64,000 bases of DNA from an uncultured Pontibacter sp. (GTDB lineage: Bacteria > Bacteroidota > Bacteroidia > Cytophagales > Hymenobacteraceae): assembly GCF_947492645.1 (NCBI RefSeq), contig NZ_CANLMZ010000009.1, positions 124,001 through 188,000 on the forward strand, in the 5' to 3' direction. This document shows, piece after piece, positions 1 through 8,935 of this stretch (position 1 is its first letter; each line of letters starts with the position of its first letter). The translations under genes were made by a program, and so were the position numbers. The notes beneath the pieces were generated by a model. It was not told the origin of the DNA. It did no database searches and worked only from the letters and a program-made list of their open reading frames with translations.

Positions 1-2756
1 CCCAGTAAGTTGCCAATGTACACCTGGTCCAGGTAAAACGAATCTACCCGCATGCTGCCCTCGAATTTAGTATCCTGGTACACGTCCTGGGCCATAACCT
101 GGCCGGTTAGTTTACCGGCAATGGGCATAGCCAGAAGCGGGTTCAGGTTCTTCAGATCAAAGTTATCGACATTAACCACCAAACGGCTATCCGGTGCGTC
201 AGACACTTCTCCTTCGGCACGTATCATTTGGTTTCTGTTTGAGAGGGAGAAATCCTCAAACACCAGCTTTCGACCTGCTTCGCTTATATATAAGGTATTG
301 CCGGGGTTAAAGGCCCATGAGTTTTTCTGCAACGTTATATCAGACCTGTTAAACACAACCTGAATCTGATCCTGCAAAAAATTAAGGTCGCCGGTAATAG
401 AGGCGCGGTTGTTTTGCTCAGGTTGCCGGATGCTGGTGGAGAAGTCGATGTTACGCTCGCTCCATATAGCCTCCAGGTAAAAGTCCTGGGTTTGGCCCGC
501 GCTTGGTAGTTGCTGCCTTTTAGATGTGAAGAGCGCCGCCGCTAACACATCAGGGTTGCTTTGTATTTTAGAGGTGTTCAGTTCTATGGCGTTTCCGAAA
601 AGCTGGAAATCTTTATACAGTAGAGTGTCTACAGCAGTATAGAGATCGAGGATAACAGTATTTTCGTGCCTGAAGGAGCCCTCTATTTTTGTGCCAGGGG
701 AGATGGTTAAGTCAGGTATAAATAAGTTGAAAAGCGGTTGAGGCCTTTTTAGGTTAATGTTGTAAGTCAGAGCATAGTCTTGTCTTGGTTGCTTTGATTT
801 ACGGGCATAGTAGGCTGCCGTAGCAGGATCATTGCTCTCAAAGTTAAGTTTATACTCGTGCACCAGCGTTTTAAGGTCTGCAATTAGGGTAGTATAATCA
901 AAATCGCCATCTATACGCATGGCCATAAAATCGGAGTTTAAATCAAGGTTGCGCTGCCCGTTTACCAGTTGCGAGTTGATAGAGATGGTGTCTAAGGCTA
1001 GGTCTTTCCCTTTGTAGCTGATAAATGCGCTATCCAACTGAGCTGTGCCCACAAATGCATCTAATTGCAAACCGCTAAAATTAAGATTGGCATTTGCCCT
1101 GATTGTCAGGGGCTCCTTGGATATTTTGAGTGCCTGTAGGTCTACGCGTTGCAGGTTGGCCAGAAGGTTAAAGGACTGCTGTTCCCGTGCAAGATCAACC
1201 TCCCCGTTGGCAGTAAAAGTCAGGTTGGGATCGTTGATGGATACCTGGCCTGTAAAGGTTTGGTCCGTGAGGGTGCCGTTGGTTTTGATATTCCGGTAAT
1301 TGTAACCCAGCACCTGCACCTGGTTGATGGTCGCGTCCATTTTTACGTTTGCATCCTGCAGCGTAAAGCCAGAGCCCTCAAGCCGCCCACTCATAGAAAT
1401 GGTCCTGATCTTATCTTCAGCCGCCAACAGCCTTCCCAGGTTAAAGCTGTTCGTTGTCAGGAAACCGCTGTATGAAGAGCGCCTGGTATTATCGTCTATT
1501 TTCAGGTTAATGTCTGACTGCAGGTTGCCAAGCGCGGTAGAGAAGTTGCCATTTGATACAAAGTCGTTGTAAAAGCCCAGGAAACGCCCATCCATTCTTA
1601 CAGTTCCTAATCTGGCGGCAATGTCGTAGGCATCTTTTGGTAAGAATTGCTTTATATCCCTTGCATTGATGGTTGACGACTTTAAACGCATATTGGCAAA
1701 GGTTTCTCTAAAGTTAGGCAAGCCATCTGCACTTATACTTCCAATGATACGGGTGTTCTCGCCATACTCCAGATCCACGTTGGTGGCAGTAAAATTTTTC
1801 ACTTTCCCTTCAAATTCTATGGAGTGCGCCAACAGCGCTTCGTCATACTCTTTTAAAGGTGTGGCAAAAACAGCGATATCTTTAGAGAAAACTTTTGACT
1901 CCTGTAGCCGCACCGTCATGGCAACGCTATCGTTGAAGTCTGCAAAGTTTCCAAAGCGGTTGTAATCGAAACGAACAAAATCTTTCAGGTTGCTGTCGTT
2001 TACCCTTAAGTCCAGCTTGTCCCATTCCCAGAAGGTGGAAGCGTAGGTCATGCGGGTGTCCAGGTGGTGCAGTTTTGTATTGGAACGCGTCTCGGTTGTG
2101 GAGAAGTTGGTAATATTGGCTTTAAGGGTATCCTCCAACTGCAACTCATTAAACCTGCCGCTTATTTTATCAAACGTCATGTGGGCGTAATCCATACCGT
2201 GCGCAGTAGGGGCCTTCCGGAAATCGTCGTAAATAAAGCGGCCGTTGTTTAGTATGAGTTCGTCTAGGGTAAAGTAAAATGGCTGAGAGGGTTTGGTAGT
2301 GTCTTTTACAAACATATCGCCCAGCGCAGACAGAAACCTGCTCATGTTAAGCGAGTCTGTTTTTTCGTATACTACCAGGCTGGCCCGTGGCTGGTCCAGG
2401 GTAAGGGAGCTTATACTTAACGTGTTGGGGTTGAAAACAGACCAGGTGCCAATTTCTGCATCGGCTTTGCCAATGTAAAAGAGTTCGTTTCCGCGATAGT
2501 CCTTTACCAGCACATCTTCCAGCACTACGCTATTAAAAAAAGAAACATCTACGCGGCCTATACTTACTTCGTGGTGCAGGCGCTCAGAAAAGTATGTCGC
2601 CACCCGCTGCACTATTTTTGTTTGCACCCCCGGAAAGCGAATAGCCACAAAAACAGCCGCAAATACGAGTAAAAGGAACAGGAATAGCCCCAAAACTATT
2701 TTTAGAATAGCTTTTCCTATAACTTTGGCGTAATTTATTGACTGTTCTTTTTCCAA
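1..2756 (-). CDS. tamB: TamB/AsmA-like translocation and assembly module protein (3' end outside window)
   Basis: Continuous minus-strand reading frame of about 918 codons that runs off the left edge. It opens with a charged N-terminus, one hydrophobic segment at about residues 13-38, then long stretches of beta-rich, low-cysteine sequence with many repeats of the form expected for AsmA/TamB proteins. TamB-type proteins span the periplasm anchored in the inner membrane and help deliver lipids or outer-membrane proteins; the diagnostic C-terminal DUF490 domain would lie outside the window. The start is a TTG at 2754-2756: an in-frame stop lies a few codons upstream and no ATG occurs before the membrane anchor, so a later start would remove it. 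The gene is divergent from tsaD with only three bases between start codons, an arrangement I associate with Bacteroidota. Function is inferred from overall architecture, not from a catalytic motif. Confidence 0.75.
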   Translation of the reverse strand, partial: MEKEQSINYAKVIGKAILKIVLGLFLFLLLVFAAVFVAIRFPGVQTKIVQRVATYFSERLHHEVSIGRVDVSFFNSVVLEDVLVKDYRGNELFYIGKADAEIGTWSVFNPNTLSISSLTLDQPRASLVVYEKTDSLNMSRFLSALGDMFVKDTTKPSQPFYFTLDELILNNGRFIYDDFRKAPTAHGMDYAHMTFDKISGRFNELQLEDTLKANITNFSTTETRSNTKLHHLDTRMTYASTFWEWDKLDLRVNDSNLKDFVRFDYNRFGNFADFNDSVAMTVRLQESKVFSKDIAVFATPLKEYDEALLAHSIEFEGKVKNFTATNVDLEYGENTRIIGSISADGLPNFRETFANMRLKSSTINARDIKQFLPKDAYDIAARLGTVRMDGRFLGFYNDFVSNGNFSTALGNLQSDINLKIDDNTRRSSYSGFLTTNSFNLGRLLAAEDKIRTISMSGRLEGSGFTLQDANVKMDATINQVQVLGYNYRNIKTNGTLTDQTFTGQVSINDPNLTFTANGEVDLAREQQSFNLLANLQRVDLQALKISKEPLTIRANANLNFSGLQLDAFVGTAQLDSAFISYKGKDLALDTISINSQLVNGQRNLDLNSDFMAMRIDGDFDYTTLIADLKTLVHEYKLNFESNDPATAAYYARKSKQPRQDYALTYNINLKRPQPLFNLFIPDLTISPGTKIEGSFRHENTVILDLYTAVDTLLYKDFQLFGNAIELNTSKIQSNPDVLAAALFTSKRQQLPSAGQTQDFYLEAIWSERNIDFSTSIRQPEQNNRASITGDLNFLQDQIQVVFNRSDITLQKNSWAFNPGNTLYISEAGRKLVFEDFSLSNRNQMIRAEGEVSDAPDSRLVVNVDNFDLKNLNPLLAMPIAGKLTGQVMAQDVYQDTKFEGSMRVDSFYLDQVYIGNLL
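2720..2727 (+). promoter_or_regulatory. Bacteroidota-type -7 element of the tsaD operon promoter
   Basis: Exact TAnnTTTG match (TAACTTTG) 32 bases before the tsaD ATG. I see no good TTTG -33 box at the usual 19-base spacing. The element lies inside the 5' coding end of the divergent tamB gene. Confidence 0.5.
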
Positions 2757-2759
2757 AAG

Positions 2760-3767
2760 ATGACTGAACCTACAATTTTAGCGATCGAATCTTCCTGCGA
2801 CGATACCTCTGCCGCTGTTATACGTGGTGGCAAGGTGCTGTCTAATATAGTAACAACGCAGGCTGTACACGAACAGTATGGCGGCGTTGTGCCAGAACTG
2901 GCCTCCAGGGCGCATCAGCAGAACATCATACCGGTTGTATACCAGGCACTACATACAGCAAATGTAAGTAAAAGTGAGTTAAATGCAGTTGCTTTTACGC
3001 GTGGCCCTGGTCTTTTAGGTGCTTTGCTTGTTGGGTGCTCATTTGCCAAGTCGTTTGCGCTTGGCTTAAACATACCTTTAATTGAGGTTAACCACATGCA
3101 GGCGCACATCCTGGCCCACTTTATAGATGACCCTAAACCGCAATTTCCCTTTCTTTGTTTAACCGTCAGCGGCGGCCATACGCAAATTGTTTTAGTCAAG
3201 AGCCACCTCGAGATGGAAATTATAGGCCAGACTACTGATGATGCTGTAGGAGAAGCTTTCGATAAAACTGCCAAAATGCTTGGTTTGCCATATCCTGGTG
3301 GGCCAATGCTGGATAAAATGGCCGCAAAAGGAAACCCGGATGCCTTTGCGTTTCCGGTTGGTAATATGCCGGAGTATAATTTCTCCTTCAGCGGTATCAA
3401 GACTTCTGTTTTATACTTTCTGCGAGATCAGGTAAAGGCAAATGCAAACTTTGTGGAAGAGAACCTGGCTGATATTTGTGCGAGTGTGCAGAAAACGCTT
3501 ATCAAAACTTTGCTGAAAAAGTTAGTGCTGGCGGCTAAAGACCTTAACATAAAAGAAATTGCCATTGCCGGGGGCGTGTCGGCTAATTCAGGGTTGCGCC
3601 AAACGCTGCAGGATTACGCTGTAAAGTATAAATGGAATGTCTATATTCCGGCTTTCCAGTACTGCACCGACAACGCTGCCATGATTGCGATGGCCGCCCA
3701 TTACCAGTACCTAAAAGGCGACTTCGCTGACCAGTACGTTAGCCCGGAGCCAAGACTTAAATTTTGA
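2760..3767 (+). CDS. tsaD: tRNA N6-adenosine threonylcarbamoyltransferase TsaD
   Basis: Transfers the threonylcarbamoyl group from threonylcarbamoyl-AMP to A37 of tRNAs reading ANN codons (t6A synthesis), in the cytosol together with TsaB/TsaE. The 335-residue length is normal. Visible signatures are the N-terminal ASKHA motif AIESSCDDTSAAV, the metal-binding HMQAH (His112 and His116), the SGGHT loop and the late TDNAAMIA motif with Asp304. ATG start with an exact -7 promoter element 32 bases upstream. It is the first gene of a likely operon with a thioesterase-like gene (12-base gap) and smpB, all on the plus strand. Confidence 0.97.
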   Translation: MTEPTILAIESSCDDTSAAVIRGGKVLSNIVTTQAVHEQYGGVVPELASRAHQQNIIPVVYQALHTANVSKSELNAVAFTRGPGLLGALLVGCSFAKSFALGLNIPLIEVNHMQAHILAHFIDDPKPQFPFLCLTVSGGHTQIVLVKSHLEMEIIGQTTDDAVGEAFDKTAKMLGLPYPGGPMLDKMAAKGNPDAFAFPVGNMPEYNFSFSGIKTSVLYFLRDQVKANANFVEENLADICASVQKTLIKTLLKKLVLAAKDLNIKEIAIAGGVSANSGLRQTLQDYAVKYKWNVYIPAFQYCTDNAAMIAMAAHYQYLKGDFADQYVSPEPRLKF

Positions 3768-3779
3768 TAACAGTAAACT

Positions 3780-4163
3780 ATGCAACCCGGCGATACCCGC
3801 ACTTATGTAAAGCATGTAACTGAAGCCGACTTTGCTCGTTTTGATGATGGCCTGGTACATGCTGTGTGTTCTACCTTTTCGCTGGCACAGGCAGCTGAAT
3901 GGGCCGGCAGGTTATTTGTTTTAGATGTGAAAGCAGAAGATGAAGAGGGGATAGGTACTTGTTTGACGATCAATCATAAAGGGCCTGCATTTGAGGGAGA
4001 AAGTATAACCATTACAGCTACCCTGGAAAAGTATGACGGGCACGAAGTGATCTGCAGTTACAAGGCAACTGTTGGCGACAGGTTAGTGGCAGATGGGCAG
4101 ACAGGGCAGAAGATTTTGAAGAAAGAAAAATTAGCCAGAATTTTGGCGCCGAAGAAAGGATAA
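3780..4163 (+). CDS. hotdog-fold thioesterase-like protein
   Basis: A 127-residue protein resembling single-domain hotdog thioesterases of the fluoroacetyl-CoA thioesterase (FlK)-like group. The features supporting this are the central helix region around HAVCSTFSLAQAAEWAGRL, then an alternating beta pattern (GTCLTINHKGPAFEGESITITATLEKY and VICSYKATVGDRLVADGQ). The expected activity is hydrolysis of an acyl-CoA, but the substrate cannot be read from the sequence. It sits between tsaD and smpB; its TAA stop is directly followed by the smpB ATG with no spacer, so the two are probably translationally coupled. Its link to tRNA modification or trans-translation is only positional. Confidence 0.75.
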   Translation: MQPGDTRTYVKHVTEADFARFDDGLVHAVCSTFSLAQAAEWAGRLFVLDVKAEDEEGIGTCLTINHKGPAFEGESITITATLEKYDGHEVICSYKATVGDRLVADGQTGQKILKKEKLARILAPKKG

Positions 4164-4631
4164 ATGGCAAAAGACAAAGATAGAATACAGAAGCATGTTA
4201 ATATCGTTAATCGAAAAGCTTCATTCGAGTACCAGTTCCTGGATAAGTATACTGCCGGTATCATGTTGAAGGGTACTGAAATAAAGTCGATCAGGGAGGG
4301 CAAGGTAAATTTGCAGGATGGCTATGCTGTTTTTACGAACGGCGAGCTTTGGCTGCACAACCTGCACATCGCTACTTATACCGAAGGTACACACTATAAC
4401 CACGAACCCATACGTGCCCGAAAGCTGCTGTTAAACAAGCGCGAACTTCGCAAATTGGAATCAGGGGCAGAAGAGCAAGGCGTTACCATTATACCTACAC
4501 GTGTTTTCATAAACGACAGGGGGTTTGCTAAAGTAGAGGTTGCATTGGCACGTGGTAAAAAGCTGTACGACAAGCGACAAGACATTAAAGAAAAAGATGT
4601 GAAGCGCGAAATGGACAGGGCTGGATATTAG
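4164..4631 (+). CDS. smpB: SsrA-binding protein SmpB
   Basis: Binds tmRNA and brings it to stalled ribosomes for trans-translation. The 155 residues match the family length. Family signatures visible are NRKASFEYQFLDKYTAGI near the N-terminus, LKGTEIKSIREGKVNLQDGYA, LWLHNLHIATY, and the basic C-terminal tail KKLYDKRQDIKEKDVKREMDR, which enters the decoding channel. The ATG directly abuts the upstream stop codon. No ssrA (tmRNA) gene is recognisable next to it in this window. Confidence 0.97.
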   Translation: MAKDKDRIQKHVNIVNRKASFEYQFLDKYTAGIMLKGTEIKSIREGKVNLQDGYAVFTNGELWLHNLHIATYTEGTHYNHEPIRARKLLLNKRELRKLESGAEEQGVTIIPTRVFINDRGFAKVEVALARGKKLYDKRQDIKEKDVKREMDRAGY

Positions 4632-4648
4632 CAAGTACAGCTTGCTTT

Positions 4649-4676
4649 ACATCTGATGGGTAAATTCATCAGATGT
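4649..4676. repeat. 10-bp inverted repeat after smpB
   Basis: Perfect arms ACATCTGATG and CATCAGATGT separated by eight bases, 18 bases after the smpB stop. There is no following T-run, so it is a weak or non-canonical terminator, or simply an mRNA 3' stem-loop. Confidence 0.5.
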
Positions 4677-4792
4677 GATGACAAGCTTCATTTCAGCTCA
4701 GCGCAAAACCAAAGTTATACTTGCTGTTTAAAAGCAACATCACGCAATAATGCTTACCAATTTTTATTTACTCATTCATTAATCTAAAAGCT

Positions 4793-5569
4793 GTGGAATA
4801 CGGTATTTGTTCTCTTAGCCTGGCACCCATGCGTGCCGAGACATCTGATAAAGCAGAAATTGTAACACAGATGATTTTTGGTGAATGCTACGAGGTTTTA
4901 GCCAGAGAAGGTAATTGGGTGCGTGTGCAGTTAGCTGCTGATGGCTACACAGGCTGGATAGATCATAAACAACACACTCCAGTTACTAGTGCATATTTTC
5001 AGCAATGGAAAAGCGCAAGCCACCCACGCGCCATGGACCTGGTGCAGGTAGTATCAGACAAGGATGCACGTATTCCGATTGGTATTGGCAGCTATTTACC
5101 GTTTTTCGATGGTATGAGCATCCGGGTGAATGAGCAAAGTATGGTTTATAATGGCCGGGCATCAAACCCATCGTCGGTTGCTACAACTGCACAATTAATT
5201 AAAGTTGCTTATAACTTCATCAAAGCGCCATACTTATGGGGTGGCAAATCCATATTCGGCATAGACTGTTCCGGATTTACGCAGCAGGTTTTTGGCATTT
5301 GCGGCTACCAGCTGCCCCGCGATGCTTATCAGCAGGTATCTCATGGCGAGGAGGTGCATTTTGTAACGCAGGCTCAAGCCGGCGACCTGGCTTTTTTCTC
5401 GAATGAGGAGGGGCGCATTGTGCATGTAGGCATTGTTTTGGAAGGCCAACAGATCATGCACGCCCACGGCGAAGTCAGGACAGACACCCTGGACCATAAT
5501 GGCATATACAATGTAGAACGCAAGCGCTATTCCCATAACCTGCGCATAATCAAGCGTATCACTTTATAA
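4793..5569 (+). CDS. SH3-NlpC/P60 family cysteine peptidase (C40), likely cytosolic muropeptide hydrolase
   Basis: A 258-residue protein: residues about 1-60 form a bacterial SH3-like domain (AREGNWVRVQLAADGYTGWI), and residues about 135-250 an NlpC/P60 domain. The catalytic cysteine is Cys159 in FGIDCSGF, the histidine is His211 in VHVGIVL, and a third polar residue is likely His in MHAHGEVR. This layout resembles YkfC/dipeptidyl-peptidase VI enzymes that cleave gamma-D-Glu-diamino-acid bonds in recycled peptidoglycan peptides. There is no signal peptide, which fits cytosolic recycling. The start is GTG at 4793, with no nearby ATG giving a complete SH3 domain. Confidence 0.88.
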   Translation: MEYGICSLSLAPMRAETSDKAEIVTQMIFGECYEVLAREGNWVRVQLAADGYTGWIDHKQHTPVTSAYFQQWKSASHPRAMDLVQVVSDKDARIPIGIGSYLPFFDGMSIRVNEQSMVYNGRASNPSSVATTAQLIKVAYNFIKAPYLWGGKSIFGIDCSGFTQQVFGICGYQLPRDAYQQVSHGEEVHFVTQAQAGDLAFFSNEEGRIVHVGIVLEGQQIMHAHGEVRTDTLDHNGIYNVERKRYSHNLRIIKRITL

Positions 5570-5651
5570 CGATTAATAGTTTTTTCTATTACTGACACTA
5601 TATCGGGCTGGTTTTTTCCGTAAAAGCTTATCGTAAGCTACGGTAGCAGCC

Positions 5652-6164
5652 ATGAAAGATAAAGTTCTCATCCTAAACCAAGATTTTAGTGCCATTGCAG
5701 TTTGCTCTGTTCACAAGGCTTTTTTGCTGGTATACCTGAACAAAGCTGAAACAGTAGCTAAGTTGAAAGATGCTTGCCTGCGCACCATAAATCATACTTA
5801 TCCCGTTCCTTCTGTTATCAGACTGCAAAACTACGTGCGTGTGCCTTATCATGGCATTGCGCTAAGCAGGCATAATATCATGCGCCGCGATAACTATAGT
5901 TGCCAATACTGCGGCTCACCTAAAAACCTTACGCTAGACCACTTGCTGCCACGCTCCAGGGGAGGGGAGACCAATTGGCTGAATTTGGTTACTGCCTGCA
6001 TGCGCTGCAACACCCGCAAAGGAGACCGCACACCCGAAGAGGCCGGCCTAAAGCTGAACCGAAAACCTATCAGGCCATCGCTACAACACTTCCTGCAACT
6101 GCAGGTGAATGTTCATAACCAGGACTGGAGTAGCTACCTCGGAATGCCAAAAGAGTTGTATTAA
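5652..6164 (+). CDS. HNH endonuclease
   Basis: A 170-residue protein with a clear HNH fold in the second half: zinc-binding CQYC (Cys84, Cys87) and CMRC (Cys116, Cys119) enclose LDHLLPRSRGG with His97 and the asparagine of NWLNLV. The N-terminal 80 residues (VLILNQDFSAIAVCSVHKAFLLVYLNKAE) are typical of a stand-alone family widespread in Bacteroidota and Cyanobacteria. It should be a metal-dependent nuclease in the cytosol; no methylase, toxin or phage neighbour ties it to restriction or phage packaging. It stands alone on the plus strand. Confidence 0.9.
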   Translation: MKDKVLILNQDFSAIAVCSVHKAFLLVYLNKAETVAKLKDACLRTINHTYPVPSVIRLQNYVRVPYHGIALSRHNIMRRDNYSCQYCGSPKNLTLDHLLPRSRGGETNWLNLVTACMRCNTRKGDRTPEEAGLKLNRKPIRPSLQHFLQLQVNVHNQDWSSYLGMPKELY

Positions 6165-6736
6165 ACTATTACTAATATATTTAGTTAAGCATATGTAATG
6201 GATGGATAATCAGTAGGTAATGCGAATGCAGTTAATGTTCAGATATAATCATAAAGTATAACTGCAGCTTTCAGACGCCCGCACCCTGGTAAAGTTGTCT
6301 CTTGCCTTTTTGATGCCTCAGTTGTAAGGCTGGTTGAGCTCTATGAGAGCTTTTGGCTTGCCCAGCAGGTAAAGCACAATTACTTAATTAACCCATACTA
6401 CTAACTTAACCATATACCCCTTGTGCGCAGCCGTGCTGCGCTTTGGTCTGAATATGTATACTTCCTGTCCGTAAAAACATAGGATGCCTTACCTCAGCTA
6501 TAAGTATAAAGTATGGTTGGCTCGCAGCACATTTCCGGTTATGCAAGGTTGCTGTAAACTGCAAGGCAGAGGCTGCTGACTTTGTGCCTAAAGCCCTCGC
6601 CAATGTATAGTGCCGAGATTTTCCTCAATACTTTGGTTTACGCAATTTCTTCCGGGGTATACTTAAATTATCTGCCGCTCACTATAAATCATACTTGCAA
6701 AAGTAGTAGGTGTTAGTATTTTATATGATAATTTGT
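6165..6736. other. gene-free stretch before the rpsA promoter
   Basis: About 570 bases without a credible gene: short open frames lack family resemblance or starts with context. It contains a short hairpin at 6337-6351 (AGCTCT-atg-AGAGCT followed by a few T), and several AGTATA/TATACT words. I recognise no RNA gene. Confidence 0.5.
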
Positions 6737-6744
6737 TACTTTTG
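6737..6744 (+). promoter_or_regulatory. -7 element of the rpsA promoter
   Basis: Exact TAnnTTTG (TACTTTTG) about 107 bases before the rpsA start; the -33 region is degenerate. It implies a leader of roughly 100 nucleotides, long enough for a regulatory structure. Confidence 0.5.
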
Positions 6745-6765
6745 CCCCTCATTCAAGTGGATGGT

Positions 6766-6843
6766 CCTGAAACACTTCAGGGAAATGTATAACCTAAACC
6801 AAATCAGCGGATTGCTCTACGCTGGTGGCTACTCCAGAGCAAT
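6766..6843 (+). promoter_or_regulatory. candidate structured leader of rpsA mRNA
   Basis: Between the predicted transcription start and the ATG lie two hairpins. The first is CCTGAA/TTCAGG at about 6769-6784. The second is two-part at 6812-6842, where TTGCT pairs with AGCAA and the inner CTGG pairs with CCAG. The second ends nine bases before the start codon, so it could affect translation. S1 autoregulates its mRNA in other bacteria; here that is inference only. Confidence 0.35.
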
Positions 6844-6851
6844 AAAACAAT

Positions 6852-8747
6852 ATGAGTAATTCTCCAGAAAATTTCGATTGGGACAAGTTTGAGTCTCAAG
6901 GTTTCGGCGGCGGCTACAGCAAAGAAGAAAAAGCCGAAATGGAAAAAATGTATGACGACACCCTGACTACCGTACAGGAGCAGGAGGTTGTTAAAGGAAC
7001 CGTTGTTGGTATCACTGATCGTGACGTGATCCTGAACATTGGTTTCAAATCTGACGGCTTGGTTCCGGTTTCAGAATTCAGAGATCTACCTGACCTGAAA
7101 GTTGGCGACGAAGTTGAAGTATTTATCGAAGACCAGGAAGATCCAAACGGTCAGCTTATCTTGTCTCGCAAGAAAGCGAAAATCGTTTCTGCCTGGGCTA
7201 GCATCTACGATGCACTTGAGAATGACAACATTCTGGAAGGCATCGTTAAGAGAAGAACCAAAGGTGGTCTTATCATGGACATCCACGGTGTGGAAGCGTT
7301 CTTACCAGGTTCTCAGATCGACGTGAAGCCAATCCGTGACTTCGACGTGTTTGTAGGTAAGAAAATGGAAGTTAAAGTTGTGAAAATCAACGCCGCTTTC
7401 GACAACGTGGTTGTATCTCATAAAGTACTTATCGAGAAAGACCTTGAGCAGCAGCGTGCCGCTATCCTGAACAACCTTGAGAAAGGCCAGGTACTAGAGG
7501 GCGTTATCAAGAACATGACAAACTTCGGTGTGTTCATCGACCTTGGTGGCGTAGATGGTCTGCTTCACATTACAGATATTTCATGGGGCCGTATCAACCA
7601 CCCGGAAGAAGTATTGCAGCTTGATCAGAAAGTTCAGATTGTAGTTTTAGACTTTGATGAAGACAAGAAGCGTATTTCTCTAGGTATGAAGCAGCTTACG
7701 CCGCACCCTTGGGATGCGTTGCCAGCTGAAATCGAGGTTGGCTCTAGAGTTAAAGGTAAAATCGTTAACGTTGCTGACTATGGCGCATTCCTTGAGCTGA
7801 TGCCAGGCGTTGAAGGTCTTATCCACGTTTCTGAAATGTCATGGTCACAGCACCTGCGCAACCCACAAGACTTCATCAAGCAAGGCGACGAGGTTGAGGC
7901 AGTTGTATTGACTCTTGACCGCGAAGAGCGTAAAATGTCTCTGGGCATTAAGCAGCTTACTGAAGATCCTTGGACAAAAGAAGATGTGTTAACTAAATAT
8001 GCAGTAGGCACGAAGCATACTGGCGTTGTTCGTAACCTTACAAACTTCGGCCTGTTCTTAGAGCTTGAAGAAGGTGTTGATGGTCTGGTACACGTTTCTG
8101 ACCTGTCTTGGACGAAGAAGATCAAGCACCCATCTGAGTTCGTAAAAGTTAATGAAAACCTTGACGTAGTTGTTCTGGAGCTTGATGTTCCTAACAGAAG
8201 ACTTGCGCTAGGCCATAAGCAACTTGAGGAGAACCCTTGGGATACATTCGAGTCTGTGTTTAACGTAGGTTCAGTACACAAAGCTTCTGTTCTGGAGAAA
8301 TCTGAGCGTGGTGCTGTACTTGAGTTACCATACGGTATCGAAGGTTTTTCTTTCCCTAAAGGATTGACAAAAGAAGACGGTTCTCAGGTTGAGGTTGGCG
8401 ACAGCCTTGATTTCAGAGTAACTGAATTCTCTAAAGAAGATCGTAAAATCATCCTTTCTCATACTTCTACTCACACAGAGTCTGCTGATGCTGCACGTGT
8501 AGCAAAAGCTACTAAGAAGCCATCTGCTGCTGCTACTGGTGAGAAGAAAGAGCCAAAAGCTCCTAAAGTACAGAAAGAAGCTGACAAGTCTACATTAGGT
8601 GACCTGGATGCACTTTCTGCTCTGAAAGAGCAAATGCTTTCTAACGAGAAAGAAGCTGGTGTTAAGAAGTTAGAAGCTGCTGCTGCTAAAAAAGCAAAAG
8701 ATTCTGACAACGAAGGCGAAACTTCTGAAGAAGAGAACAACGCTTAG
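6852..8747 (+). CDS. rpsA: 30S ribosomal protein S1
   Basis: RNA-binding ribosomal protein that brings mRNA to the 30S subunit. In 631 residues I can see six S1 (OB-fold) repeats. Domains three to five are most canonical, each with the pattern G.v.n.t.fG.F..l..gv.GL.H.s..sW (for example TNFGVFIDLGGVDGLLHITD). Domains one and two are more divergent, and domain six ends near residue 530. The last 100 residues form an Ala/Lys/Glu-rich low-complexity tail. Codon use is strongly biased, as expected for a highly expressed gene. An exact -7 element lies about 107 bases upstream and a strong terminator follows the stop. Confidence 0.97.
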   Translation: MSNSPENFDWDKFESQGFGGGYSKEEKAEMEKMYDDTLTTVQEQEVVKGTVVGITDRDVILNIGFKSDGLVPVSEFRDLPDLKVGDEVEVFIEDQEDPNGQLILSRKKAKIVSAWASIYDALENDNILEGIVKRRTKGGLIMDIHGVEAFLPGSQIDVKPIRDFDVFVGKKMEVKVVKINAAFDNVVVSHKVLIEKDLEQQRAAILNNLEKGQVLEGVIKNMTNFGVFIDLGGVDGLLHITDISWGRINHPEEVLQLDQKVQIVVLDFDEDKKRISLGMKQLTPHPWDALPAEIEVGSRVKGKIVNVADYGAFLELMPGVEGLIHVSEMSWSQHLRNPQDFIKQGDEVEAVVLTLDREERKMSLGIKQLTEDPWTKEDVLTKYAVGTKHTGVVRNLTNFGLFLELEEGVDGLVHVSDLSWTKKIKHPSEFVKVNENLDVVVLELDVPNRRLALGHKQLEENPWDTFESVFNVGSVHKASVLEKSERGAVLELPYGIEGFSFPKGLTKEDGSQVEVGDSLDFRVTEFSKEDRKIILSHTSTHTESADAARVAKATKKPSAAATGEKKEPKAPKVQKEADKSTLGDLDALSALKEQMLSNEKEAGVKKLEAAAAKKAKDSDNEGETSEEENNA

Positions 8748-8767
8748 TTTTAAGCTTGTTACATAAT

Positions 8768-8798
8768 AAAAGGCCCCGGATTGCTCCGGGGCCTTTTT
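8768..8798 (+). terminator. Rho-independent terminator of rpsA
   Basis: Stem AAAGGCCCCGGA/TCCGGGGCCTTT with a four-base loop followed by a T-run, 20 bases after the rpsA stop. Confidence 0.92.
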
Positions 8799-8935
8799 GC
8801 TTTTATACCTTAAGCATAAAGGTTTATTGCAGCTGCACGTGCTGACTACGTTAACCTTAATTTCAAATTAAAAATATACTGTAAACTTATTCAGGCCAAT
8901 CCGTTAAACGCTACTGGGCAAACATATTATCAAAC

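Noticed and set aside
4632..4792. ssrA (tmRNA) next to smpB
   Set aside because: The gap is only 160 bases and lacks the tRNA-like ends and tag frame of tmRNA.
5652..6164. Restriction or phage-packaging cassette around the HNH gene
   Set aside because: No methylase, specificity subunit, terminase or other phage gene adjoins it.
6165..6736. Non-coding RNA gene before rpsA
   Set aside because: Only short weak hairpins, no promoter-terminator pair and no recognised RNA family.
7778..8281. 167-codon minus-strand frame inside rpsA
   Set aside because: Antisense shadow produced by the strong codon bias of rpsA.
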